Shown piece after piece: positions 34,516 to 46,996 of a DNA stretch of 64,000 nucleotides; position 1 is the first letter of the stretch; each line of letters opens with the position of its first letter. A program made the position numbers and the translations under genes. The stretch is from Aphelocoma coerulescens (taxonomy: Eukaryota > Chordata > Aves > Passeriformes > Corvidae): NCBI RefSeq assembly GCF_041296385.1, contig NC_091014.1, positions 47,944,078 through 48,008,077 on the forward strand. The letters run 5' to 3'. The notes beneath the pieces were generated by a model, which saw nothing but the letters and a program-made list of their open reading frames with translations, searched no databases and was not told the origin of the DNA.

Positions 34516-36157
34516 GAGAAAACCACAAAGCCAGGAGCTCCAGGGACACTCACCATGCGAAAGGCAGGCCAAGTTGAGCACGATACAGTTAAAACCTTGC
34601 TCCCTCTTCTTCTTTCTGCTTGGAACTCACCGCCGCCCAATGCCCCATTTCTGGCTCAAACTAGGTTATGTTTATGGTTACACCTAGTGTTAGAGTTTGA
34701 GAAATCCACAAAGCCAGGAGCTCCAGGGATACTCAGCATGCGAAAGGCAGGCCAAGCTTATCGCAGCACAGCCAAAACCTTGCTCCCACTTCTTCATTCT
34801 TCTTGGAATTTGATACAGCCCAATGCCCGATTTCTGGCTCAAACTAGGGTTAGGGTTACGCCTAGGGTAAGGTTTGAGAAAACCACAAAGCCAGGAGCTC
34901 CAGGGACACTCACCATGCGAAAGGCAGGCCAAGTTGAGCACGATACAGTTAAAACGTTGCTCCCTCTTCCTCTTTCTGCTTGGAACTCACCGCCGCCCAA
35001 TGCCCCATTTCTGGCTCAAACTAGGTTATGTTTATGGTTACACCTAGTGTTAGGATTTGAGAAATCCACAAAGCCAGGAGCTCCAGGGATACTCAGCATG
35101 CGAAAGGCAGGCCAAGCTTATCGCAGCACAGCCAAAACCTTGCTCCCTCTTCTTCATTCTTCTTGGAAGTCGCCACAACCCAATGCCTGATTTCTGGCTC
35201 AATCTAGGGTTAGGGTTAGGGTTACGGTTACGCCTAGGGTTAGGCTTGAGAAAACCACAAAGCCAGGAGCTCCAGGGATACTCCCCATGCGAAAGGCAGG
35301 CCAAGCTTATCGCAGCACAGCCAAAACCTTGCTCCCACTTCTTCATTCTTATTGGAATTCACCACAGCCCAATGCCCGATTTCTGGCTCAAACTAGGGTT
35401 AGGGTTACGCCTAGGGTTAGGCTTGAGAAAACCATAAAGCCAGGAGCTCCAGGGACACCCACCATGCGAAAGGCAGGCCAAGTTGAGCACGATACAGTTA
35501 AAACCTTGCTCCCTCTTCTTCTTTCTGCTTGGAACTCGCTGCCGCCCAATGCCCCATTTCTGGCTCAAAATAGGGTTATGGTCGTGGTTACACCTAGTGT
35601 TAGGGTTTGAGAAATCCACAAAGCCAGGAGCTCCAGGGATACTCAGCATGCGAAAGGCAGGCCAAGCTTATCGCAGCACAAGCAAAACCTTGCTCCCTCT
35701 TCTTCATTCTTCTTGGAACTTGCCACAGCCCAATGCCCGATTTCTGTCTCAATCTAGGGTTAGGGTTACGCCTAGGGTTAGGCTTGAGAAAACCACAAAG
35801 CCAGGAGCTCCAGGGACACTCACCATGCGAAAGGCAGGCCAAGTTGAGCACGATACAGTTAAAACCTTGCTCCCTCTTCTTCTTTCTGCTTGGAACTCGC
35901 CGTCGCCCAATGCCCCATTTCTGGCTCAAACTAGGTTATGGTTATGGTTACACCTAGTGTTAGGGTTTGAGAAATCCACAAAGCCAGGAGCTCCGGGGAT
36001 ACTCAGCATGCGAAAGGCAGGCCAAGCTTATCGCAGCACAGCCAAAACCTTGCTCCCACTTCTTCATTCTTCTTGGAAGTCGCCACAACCCAATGCCTGA
36101 TTTCTGGCTCAATCTAGGGTTAGGGTTAGGGTTAGGGTTATGCCTAGGGTTAGGCTT
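34516..36157 (+). repeat. Mosaic segment resembling the left end of the window
   Basis: Starts: A 34516, B177 34699, A 34876, B 35059, C 35248, A184 35425, B177 35609, A 35786, B 35969. TTTGATACAG at 34809-34818 and the linker CTAGGGTAAGG just after it occur elsewhere only near 522-586, an offset of 34,287 bp. Private changes are AAAACGTTGC near 34952 and a TTACGG hexamer in the linker near 35224. The second half (35425-36157) follows the A184-B177-A-B order of 1687-2419. Confidence 0.85.
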
Positions 36158-38550
36158 GAGAAAACCACAAAGCCAGGAGCTCCAGGGATACTCCCCATGC
36201 GAAAGGCAGGCCAAGCTTATCGCAGCACAGCCAAAACCTTGCTCTCACTTCTTCATTCTTCTTGGGATTCACCACAGCCCAATGCCCGATTTCTGGCTCA
36301 AACTAGGGTTAGGGTTACGCCTAGGGTTAGGCTTGAGAAAACCACAAAGCCAGGAGCTCCAGGGACACTCACCATGTGAAAGGCAGGCCAAGTTGAGCAC
36401 GATACAGTTAAAACCTTGCTCCCTCTTCCTCTTTCTGCTTGGAACTCACCGCCACCCAATGCCCCATTTCTGGCCCAAACTTCGGTTATGTTTATGGTTA
36501 CACCTAGTGTTAGGATTTGAGAAATCCACAAAGCCAGGAGCTCCAGGGATACTCAGCATGCGAAAGGCAGGCCAAGCTTATCGCAGCACAGCCAAAACCT
36601 TGCTCCCTCTTCTTCATTCTTCTTGGAAGTCGCCACAACCCAATGCCTGATTTCTGGCTCAAACTAGGGTTAGGGTTAGGGTTAGGGTTACGCCTAGGTT
36701 AAGGTTTGAGAAAACCACAAAGCCAGGAGCTCCAGGGACACTCACCATGTGAAAGGCAGGCCAAGTTGAGCACGATACAGTTAAAACCTTGCTCCCTCTT
36801 CTTCTTTCTGCTTGGAACTCACCGCCGCCCAATGCCCCATTTCTGGCTCAAACTAGGTTATGGTTATGGTTACACCTAGTGTTAGGGTTTGAGAAATCCA
36901 CAAAACCAGGAGCTCCAGGGATACTCAGAATGCGAAAGGCAGGCCAAGCTTATCGCAGCACAGCCAAAACCTTGCTCCCACTTCTTCATTCTTCTTGGAA
37001 GTCGCCACAACCCAATGCCTGATTTCTGGCTCAACCTAGGGTTAGGGTTAGGGTTAGGGTTACGCCTAGGGTTAGCCTTGAGAAAACCACAAAGCCAGGA
37101 GCTCCAGGGATACTCCCCATGCGAAAGGCAGGCCAAGCTTATCGCAGCACAGCCAAAACCTTGCTCCCACTTCTTCATTCTTATTGGAATTCACCACAGC
37201 CCAATGCCCGATTTCTGTCTCAATCTAGGGTTAGGGTTACGCCTAGGGTTAGGCTTGAGAAAACCACAAAGCCAGGAGCTCCAGGGACACTCGCCACGCG
37301 AAAGGCAGGCCAAGTGGAGCACGATACAGTTAAAACCTTGCTCCCTCTTCTTCTTTCTGCTTGGAACTCGCCGCCGCCCAATGCCCCATTTCTGGCTCAA
37401 ACTAGGTTATGGTTATGGTTACACCTAGTGTTAGGGTTTGAGAAATCCATAAAACCAGGAGCTCCAGGGATACTCAGCATGCGAAAGGCAGGCCAAGCTT
37501 ATCGCAGCACAGCCAAAACCTTGCTCCCACTTCTTCATTCTTCTTGGAAGTCGCCACAACCCAATGCCTGATTTCTGGCTCAATCTAGGGTTAGGGTTAG
37601 GGTTAGGGTTATGCCTAGGGTTAGGCTTGAGAAAACCACAAAGCCAGGAGCTCCAGGGATACTCCCCATGCGAAAGGCAGGCCAAGCTTATCGCAGCACA
37701 GCCAAAACCTTGCTCTCACTTCTTCATTCTTCTTGGGATTCACCACAGCCCAATGCCCGATTTCTGGCTCAAACTAGGGTTAGGGTTACGCCTAGGGTTA
37801 GGCTTGAGAAAACCACAAAGCCAGGAGCTCCAGGGACACTCACCATGTGAAAGGCAGGCCAAGTTGAGCACGATACAGTTAAAACCTTGCTCCCTCTTCT
37901 TCTTTCTGCTTGGAACTCACCGCCGCCCAATGCCCCATTTCTGGCTCCAACTAGGGTTATGGTCGTGGTTACACCTAGTGTTAGGGTTTGAGAAATCCAC
38001 AAAGCCAGGAGCTCCGGGGATACTCAGCATGTGAAAGGCAGGCCAAGCTTATCGCAGCACAAGCAAAACCTTGCTCCTTCTTCTTCTTTCTGCTTGGAAC
38101 TTGCCACAGCCCAATGCCCGATTTCTGGCTCAAACTAGGGTTAGGGTTAGGGTTAGGGTTACGCCTAGGGTTAGGCTTGAGAAAACCACAAAGCCAGGAG
38201 CTCCAGGGACGCTCACCATGCGAAAGGCAGGCCAAGTTGAGCACGATACAGTTAAAACCTTGCTCCCTCTTCTTCTTTCTGCTTGGAACTCACCGCCGCC
38301 CAATGCCCCATTTCTGGCTCAAACTAGGTTATGGTTATGGTTACACCTAGTGTTAGGGTTTGAGAAATCCACAAAACCAGGAGCTCCAGGGATACTCAGA
38401 ATGCGAAAGGCAGGCCAAGCTTATCGCAGCACAGCCAAAACCTTGCTCCCACTTCTTCATTCTTCTTGGAAGTCGCCACAACCCAATGCCTGATTTCTGG
38501 CTCAACCTAGGGTTAGGGTTAGGGTTAGGGTTACGCCTAGGGTTAGCCTT
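36158..38550 (+). repeat. Rearranged 1,844-like units
   Basis: Starts: C 36158, A184 36335, B 36519, A 36708, B 36891, C 37080, A* 37257, B 37440, C 37629, A184 37806, B' 37990, A 38179, B 38362. The first part matches 30652-32122 at an offset of 5,506 bp. The C at 37080 is a hybrid ending TCTGTCTCAATC like B177 monomers. A distinctive GTTAGCCTTGAG (C at 37076) first appears here and recurs before 38551 and 40933. Confidence 0.85.
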
Positions 38551-40932
38551 GAGAAAACCACAAAGCCAGGAGCTCCAGGGATACTCCCCATGCGAAAGGC
38601 AGGCCAAGCTTATCGCAGCACAGCCAAAACCTTGCTCCCACTTCTTCATTCTTATTGGAATTCACCACAGCCCAATGCCTGATTTCTGGCTCAAACTAGG
38701 GTTAGGGTTACGCCTAGGGTTAGGCTTGAGAAAACCACAAAGCCAGGAGCTCCAGGGACACTCGCCACGCGAAAGGCAGGCCAAGTGGAGCACGATACAG
38801 TTAAAACCTTGCTCCCTCTTCTTCTTTCTGCTTGGAACTCGCCGCCGCCCAATGCCCCATTTCTGGCTCAAACTAGGTTATGGTTATGGTTACACCTAGT
38901 GTTAGGATTTGAGAAATCCACAAAGCCAGGAGCTCCAGGGATACTCAGCATGCGAAAGGCAGGCCAAGCTTATCGCAGCACAGCCAAAACCTTGCTCCCT
39001 CTTCTTCATTCTTCTTGGAAGTCGCCACAACCCAATGCCTGATTTCTGGCTCAATCTAGGGTTAGGGTTAGGGTTAGGGTTACGCCTAGGGTTAGGCTTG
39101 AGAAAACCACAAAGCCAGGAGCTCCAGGGATACTCCCCATGCGAAAGGCAGGCCAAGCTTATCGCAGCACAGCCAAAACCTTGCTCCCACTTCTTCATTC
39201 TTATTGGAATTCACCAAAGCCCAATGCCCGATTTCTGGCTCAAACTAGGGTTAGGGTTACGCCTAGGGTTAGGCTTGAGAAAACCACAAAGCCAGGAGCT
39301 CCAGGGACACCCACCATGCGAAAGGCAGGCCAAGTTGAGCACGATACAGTTAAAACCTTGCTCCCTCTTCTTCTTTCTGCTTGGAACTCGCTGCCGCCCA
39401 ATGCCCCATTTCTGGCTCAAAATAGGGTTATGGTCGTGGTTACACCTAGTGTTAGGGTTTGAGAAATCCACAAAGCCAGGAGCTCCGGGGATACTCAGCA
39501 TGCGAAAGGCAGGCCAAGCTTATCGCAGCACAAGCAAAACCTTGCTCCCTCTTCTTCATTCTTCTTGGAACTTGCCACAGCCCAATGCCCGATTTCTGTC
39601 TCAATCTAGGGTTAGGGTTACGCCTAGGGTTAGGCTTGAGAAAACCACAAAGCCAGGAGCTCCAGGGACACTCACCATGCGAAAGGCAGGCCAAGTTGAG
39701 CACGATACAGTTAAAACCTTGCTCCCTCTTCTTCTTTCTGCTTGGAACTCGCCGTCGCCCAATGCCCCATTTCTGGCTCAAACTAGGTTATGGTTATGGT
39801 TACACCTAGTGTTAGGGTTTGAGAAAACCACAAAGCCAGGAGCTCCAGGGATACTCCCCATGCGAAAGGCAGGCCAAGCTTATCGCAGCACAGCCAAAAC
39901 CTTGCTCCCACTACTTCATTCTTCTTGGAAGTCGCCACAACCCAATGCCTGATTTCTGGCTCAATCTAGGGTTAGGGTTAGGGTTAGGGTTATGCCTAGG
40001 GTTAGGCTTGAGAAAACCACAAAGCCAGGAGCTCCAGGGATACTCCCCATGCGAAAGGCAGGCCAAGCTTATCGCAGCACAGCCAAAACCTTGCTCTCAC
40101 TTCTTCATTCTTCTTGGGATTCACCACAGCCCAATGCCCGATTTCTGGCTCAAACTAGGGTTAGGGTTACGCCTAGGGTTAGGCTTGAGAAAACCACAAA
40201 GCCAGGAGCTCCAGGGACACTCACCATGTGAAAGGCAGGCCAAGTTGAGCACGATACAGTTAAAACCTTGCTCCCTCTTCCTCTTTCTGCTTGGAACTCA
40301 CCGCCACCCAATGCCCCATTTCTGGCCCAAACTTCGGTTATGTTTATGGTTACACCTAGTGTTAGGATTTGAGAAATCCACAAAGCCAGGAGCTCCAGGG
40401 ATACTCAGCATGCGAAAGGCAGGCCAAGCTTATCGCAGCACAGCCAAAACCTTGCTCCCTCTTCTTCATTCTTCTTGGAAGTCGCCACAACCCAATGCCT
40501 GATTTCTGGCTCAAACTAGGGTTAGGGTTAGGGTTAGGGTTACGCCTAGGTTAAGGTTTGAGAAAACCACAAAGCCAGGAGCTCCAGGGACACTCACCAT
40601 GTGAACGGCAGGCCAAGTTGAGCACGATACAGTTAAAACCTTGCTCCCTCTTCTTCTTTCTGCTTGGAACTCACCGCCACCCAATGCCCCATTTCTGGCT
40701 CAAACTAGGGTTATGGTCGTGGTTACACCTAGTGTTAGGGTTTGAGAAATCCACAAAGCCAGGAGCTCCAGGGATACTCAGCATGTGAAAGGCAGGCCAA
40801 GCTTATCGCAGCACAAGCAAAACCTTGCTCCTTCTTCTTCTTTCTGCTTGGAACTTGCCACAGCCCAATGCCCGATTTCTGGCTCAAACTAGGGTTAGGG
40901 TTAGGGTTAGGGTTACGCCTAGGGTTAGCCTT
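38551..40932 (+). repeat. 2,382-bp 13-monomer unit, copy 1
   Basis: Order: C, A*, B, C, A184, B177, A, B, C, A184, B, A184, B'. Both copies open with a C monomer that follows GTTAGCC and has CAATGCCTGATT. Differences located are A at 39217 versus C at 41599 and G at 40158 versus C at 42540. Much of the order repeats the right part of the 7.5-kb block (11229-13421) with one C of the doublet missing. Confidence 0.9.
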
Positions 40933-43314
40933 GAGAAAACCACAAAGCCAGGAGCTCCAGGGATACTCCCCATGCGAAAGGCAGGCCAAGCTTATCGCAG
41001 CACAGCCAAAACCTTGCTCCCACTTCTTCATTCTTATTGGAATTCACCACAGCCCAATGCCTGATTTCTGGCTCAAACTAGGGTTAGGGTTACGCCTAGG
41101 GTTAGGCTTGAGAAAACCACAAAGCCAGGAGCTCCAGGGACACTCGCCACGCGAAAGGCAGGCCAAGTGGAGCACGATACAGTTAAAACCTTGCTCCCTC
41201 TTCTTCTTTCTGCTTGGAACTCGCCGCCGCCCAATGCCCCATTTCTGGCTCAAACTAGGTTATGGTTATGGTTACACCTAGTGTTAGGATTTGAGAAATC
41301 CACAAAGCCAGGAGCTCCAGGGATACTCAGCATGCGAAAGGCAGGCCAAGCTTATCGCAGCACAGCCAAAACCTTGCTCCCTCTTCTTCATTCTTCTTGG
41401 AAGTCGCCACAACCCAATGCCTGATTTCTGGCTCAATCTAGGGTTAGGGTTAGGGTTAGGGTTACGCCTAGGGTTAGGCTTGAGAAAACCACAAAGCCAG
41501 GAGCTCCAGGGATACTCCCCATGCGAAAGGCAGGCCAAGCTTATCGCAGCACAGCCAAAACCTTGCTCCCACTTCTTCATTCTTATTGGAATTCACCACA
41601 GCCCAATGCCCGATTTCTGGCTCAAACTAGGGTTAGGGTTACGCCTAGGGTTAGGCTTGAGAAAACCACAAAGCCAGGAGCTCCAGGGACACCCACCATG
41701 CGAAAGGCAGGCCAAGTTGAGCACGATACAGTTAAAACCTTGCTCCCTCTTCTTCTTTCTGCTTGGAACTCGCTGCCGCCCAATGCCCCATTTCTGGCTC
41801 AAAATAGGGTTATGGTCGTGGTTACACCTAGTGTTAGGGTTTGAGAAATCCACAAAGCCAGGAGCTCCGGGGATACTCAGCATGCGAAAGGCAGGCCAAG
41901 CTTATCGCAGCACAAGCAAAACCTTGCTCCCTCTTCTTCATTCTTCTTGGAACTTGCCACAGCCCAATGCCCGATTTCTGTCTCAATCTAGGGTTAGGGT
42001 TACGCCTAGGGTTAGGCTTGAGAAAACCACAAAGCCAGGAGCTCCAGGGACACTCACCATGCGAAAGGCAGGCCAAGTTGAGCACGATACAGTTAAAACC
42101 TTGCTCCCTCTTCTTCTTTCTGCTTGGAACTCGCCGTCGCCCAATGCCCCATTTCTGGCTCAAACTAGGTTATGGTTATGGTTACACCTAGTGTTAGGGT
42201 TTGAGAAAACCACAAAGCCAGGAGCTCCAGGGATACTCCCCATGCGAAAGGCAGGCCAAGCTTATCGCAGCACAGCCAAAACCTTGCTCCCACTACTTCA
42301 TTCTTCTTGGAAGTCGCCACAACCCAATGCCTGATTTCTGGCTCAATCTAGGGTTAGGGTTAGGGTTAGGGTTATGCCTAGGGTTAGGCTTGAGAAAACC
42401 ACAAAGCCAGGAGCTCCAGGGATACTCCCCATGCGAAAGGCAGGCCAAGCTTATCGCAGCACAGCCAAAACCTTGCTCTCACTTCTTCATTCTTCTTGGG
42501 ATTCACCACAGCCCAATGCCCGATTTCTGGCTCAAACTACGGTTAGGGTTACGCCTAGGGTTAGGCTTGAGAAAACCACAAAGCCAGGAGCTCCAGGGAC
42601 ACTCACCATGTGAAAGGCAGGCCAAGTTGAGCACGATACAGTTAAAACCTTGCTCCCTCTTCCTCTTTCTGCTTGGAACTCACCGCCACCCAATGCCCCA
42701 TTTCTGGCCCAAACTTCGGTTATGTTTATGGTTACACCTAGTGTTAGGATTTGAGAAATCCACAAAGCCAGGAGCTCCAGGGATACTCAGCATGCGAAAG
42801 GCAGGCCAAGCTTATCGCAGCACAGCCAAAACCTTGCTCCCTCTTCTTCATTCTTCTTGGAAGTCGCCACAACCCAATGCCTGATTTCTGGCTCAAACTA
42901 GGGTTAGGGTTAGGGTTAGGGTTACGCCTAGGTTAAGGTTTGAGAAAACCACAAAGCCAGGAGCTCCAGGGACACTCACCATGTGAACGGCAGGCCAAGT
43001 TGAGCACGATACAGTTAAAACCTTGCTCCCTCTTCTTCTTTCTGCTTGGAACTCACCGCCACCCAATGCCCCATTTCTGGCTCAAACTAGGGTTATGGTC
43101 GTGGTTACACCTAGTGTTAGGGTTTGAGAAATCCACAAAGCCAGGAGCTCCAGGGATACTCAGCATGTGAAAGGCAGGCCAAGCTTATCGCAGCACAAGC
43201 AAAACCTTGCTCCTTCTTCTTCTTTCTGCTTGGAACTTGCCACAGCCCAATGCCCGATTTCTGGCTCAAACTAGGGTTAGGGTTAGGGTTAGGGTTACGC
43301 CTAGGGTTAGGCTT
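40933..43314 (+). repeat. 2,382-bp 13-monomer unit, copy 2
   Basis: Starts 40933, 41110, 41293, 41482, 41659, 41843, 42020, 42203, 42392, 42569, 42753, 42942 and 43126. The B'-to-C join at 40933 is not found elsewhere and is the tandem duplication joint. The last five monomers already belong to the first 1,655-bp unit of the right-hand region, so copy 2 is the bridge between the mosaic and the homogeneous zone. Confidence 0.9.
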
Positions 43315-45701
43315 GAGAAAACCACAAAGCCAGGAGCTCCAGGGACGCTCACCATGCGAAAGGCAGGCCAAGTTGAGCACGATACAGTTAAAACCTTGCT
43401 CCCTCTTCTTCTTTCTGCTTGGAACTCACCGCCGCCCAATGCCCCATTTCTGGCTCAAACTAGGTTATGGTTATGGTTACACCTAGTGTTAGGGTTTGAG
43501 AAATCCACAAAACCAGGAGCTCCAGGGATACTCAGAATGCGAAAGGCAGGCCAAGCTTATCGCAGCACAGCCAAAACCTTGCTCCCACTTCTTCATTCTT
43601 CTTGGAAGTCGCCACAACCCAATGCCCGATTTCTGGCTCAAACTAGGGTTAGGGTTACGCCTAGGGTTAGGCTTGAGAAAACCACAAAGCCAGGAGCTCC
43701 AGGGACACTCACCATGTGAAAGGCAGGCCAAGTTGAGCACGATACAGTTAAAACCTTGCTCCCTCTTCTTCTTTCTGCTTGGAACTCGCCGCCGCCCAAT
43801 GCCCCATTTCTGGCTCAAACTAGGTTATGGTTATGGTTACACCTAGTGTTAGGGTTTGAGAAATCCATAAAACCAGGAGCTCCAGGGATACTCAGCATGC
43901 GAAAGGCAGGCCAAGCTTATCGCAGCACAGCCAAAACCTTGCTCCCACTACTTCATTCTTCTTGGAAGTCGCCACAACCCAATGCCTGATTTCTGGCTCA
44001 ATCTAGGGTTAGGGTTAGGGTTAGGGTTATGCCTAGGGTTAGGCTTGAGAAAACCACAAAGCCAGGAGCTCCAGGGATACTCCCCATGCGAAAGGCAGGC
44101 CAAGCTTATCGCAGCACAGCCAAAACCTTGCTCTCACTTCTTCATTCTTCTTGGGATTCACCACAGCCCAATGCCCGATTTCTGGCTCAAACTAGGGTTA
44201 GGGTTACGCCTAGGGTTAGGCTTGAGAAAACCACAAAGCCAGGAGCTCCAGGGACACTCACCATGTGAAAGGCAGGCCAAGTTGAGCACGATACAGTTAA
44301 AACCTTGCTCCCTCTTCCTCTTTCTGCTTGGAACTCACCGCCACCCAATGCCCCATTTCTGGCCCAAACTTCGGTTATGTTTATGGTTACACCTAGTGTT
44401 AGGATTTGAGAAATCCACAAAGCCAGGAGCTCCAGGGATACTCACCATGCGAAAGGCAGGCCAAGCTTATCGCAGCACAGCCAAAACCTTGCTCCCTCTT
44501 CTTCATTCTTCTTGGAAGTCGCCACAACCCAATGCCTGATTTCTGGCTCAAACTAGGGTTAGGGTTAGGGTTAGGGTTACGCCTAGGTTAAGGTTTGAGA
44601 AAACCACAAAGCCAGGAGCTCCAGGGACACTCACCATGTGAACGGCAGGCCAAGTTGAGCACGATACAGTTAAAACCTTGCTCCCTCTTCTTCTTTCTGC
44701 TTGGAACTCACCGCCGCCCAATGCCCCATTTCTGGCTCCAACTAGGGTTATGGTCGTGGTTACACCTAGTGTTAGGGTTTGAGAAATCCACAAAGCCAGG
44801 AGCTCCGGGGATACTCAGCATGTGAAAGGCAGGCCAAGCTTATCGCAGCACAAGCAAAACCTTGCTCCTTCTTCTTCTTTCTGCTTGGAACTTGCCACAG
44901 CCCAATGCCCGATTTCTGGCTCAAACTAGGGTTAGGGTTAGGGTTAGGGTTACGCCTAGGGTTAGGCTTGAGAAAACCACAAAGCCAGGAGCTCCAGGGA
45001 CACTCACCATGCGAAAGGCAGGCCAAGTTGAGCACGATACAGTTAAAACCTTGCTCCCTCTTCTTCTTTCTGCTTGGAACTCACCGCCGCCCAATGCCCC
45101 ATTTCTGGCTCAAACTAGGTTATGGTTATGGTTACACCTAGTGTTAGGGTTTGAGAAATCCACAAAACCAGGAGCTCCAGGGATACTCAGAATGCGAAAG
45201 GCAGGCCAAGCTTATCGCAGCACAGCCAAAACCTTGCTCCCACTTCTTCATTCTTCTTGGAAGTCGCCACAACCCAATGCCCGATTTCTGGCTCAAACTA
45301 GGGTTAGGGTTACGCCTAGGGTTAGGCTTGAGAAAACCACAAAGCCAGGAGCTCCAGGGACACTCACCATGCGAAAGGCAGGCCAAGTTGAGCACGATAC
45401 AGTTAAAACCTTGCTCCCTCTTCTTCTTTCTGCTTGGAACTCGCCGCCGCCCAATGCCCCATTTCTGGCTCAAACTAGGTTATGGTTATGGTTACACCTA
45501 GTGTTAGGGTTTGAGAAATCCATAAAACCAGGAGCTCCAGGGATACTCAGCATGCGAAAGGCAGGCCAAGCTTATCGCAGCACAGCCAAAACCTTGCTCC
45601 CACTACTTCATTCTTCTTGGAAGTCGCCACAACCCAATGCCTGATTTCTGGCTCAATCTAGGGTTAGGGTTAGGGTTAGGGTTATGCCTAGGGTTAGGCT
45701 T

Positions 45702-46996
45702 GAGAAAACCACAAAGCCAGGAGCTCCAGGGATACTCCCCATGCGAAAGGCAGGCCAAGCTTATCGCAGCACAGCCAAAACCTTGCTCTCACTTCTTCAT
45801 TCTTCTTGGGATTCACCACAGCCCAATGCCCGATTTCTGGCTCAAACTAGGGTTAGGGTTACGCCTAGGGTTAGGCTTGAGAAAACCACAAAGCCAGGAG
45901 CTCCAGGGACACTCACCATGTGAAAGGCAGGCCAAGTTGAGCACGATACAGTTAAAACCTTGCTCCCTCTTCCTCTTTCTGCTTGGAACTCACCGCCACC
46001 CAATGCCCCATTTCTGGCCCAAACTTCGGTTATGTTTATGGTTACACCTAGTGTTAGGATTTGAGAAATCCACAAAGCCAGGAGCTCCAGGGATACTCAG
46101 CATGCGAAAGGCAGGCCAAGCTTATCGCAGCACAGCCAAAACCTTGCTCCCTCTTCTTCATTCTTCTTGGAAGTCGCCACAACCCAATGCCTGATTTCTG
46201 GCTCAAACTAGGGTTAGGGTTAGGGTTAGGGTTACGCCTAGGTTAAGGTTTGAGAAAACCACAAAGCCAGGAGCTCCAGGGACACTCACCATGTGAACGG
46301 CAGGCCAAGTTGAGCACGATACAGTTAAAACCTTGCTCCCTCTTCTTCTTTCTGCTTGGAACTCACCGCCGCCCAATGCCCCATTTCTGGCTCCAACTAG
46401 GGTTATGGTCGTGGTTACACCTAGTGTTAGGGTTTGAGAAATCCACAAAGCCAGGAGCTCCGAGGATACTCAGCATGTGAAAGGCAGGCCAAGCTTATCG
46501 CAGCACAAGCAAAACCTTGCTCCTTCTTCTTCTTTCTGCTTGGAACTTGCCACAGCCCAATGCCCGATTTCTGGCTCAAACTAGGGTTAGGGTTAGGGTT
46601 AGGGTTACGCCTAGGGTTAGGCTTGAGAAAACCACAAAGCCAGGAGCTCCAGGGACGCTCACCATGCGAAAGGCAGGCCAAGTTGAGCACGATACAGTTA
46701 AAACCTTGCTCCCTCTTCTTCTTTCTGCTTGGAACTCACCGCCGCCCAATGCCCCATTTCTGGCTCCAACTAGGTTATGGTTATGGTTACACCTAGTGTT
46801 AGGGTTTGAGAAATCCATAAAACCAGGAGCTCCAGGGATACTCAGCATGCGAAAGGCAGGCCAAGCTTATCGCAGCACAGCCAAAACCTTGCTCCCACTA
46901 CTTCATTCTTCTTGGAAGTCGCCACAACCCAATGCCTGATTTCTGGCTCAATCTAGGGTTAGGGTTAGGGTTAGGGTTATGCCTAGGGTTAGGCTT
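45702..46996 (+). repeat. 1,295-bp derivative of the nine-monomer unit
   Basis: After C, A184, B, A184, B' and A (46625) the unit passes straight to the B at 46808, so the B177-A pair (360 bp) is missing. The A at 46625 ends GGCTCCAACTAGG with a 38-bp linker, a hybrid of A and the CCAACTAGGG form. The deletion removes two whole monomers and keeps phase. Confidence 0.9.
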
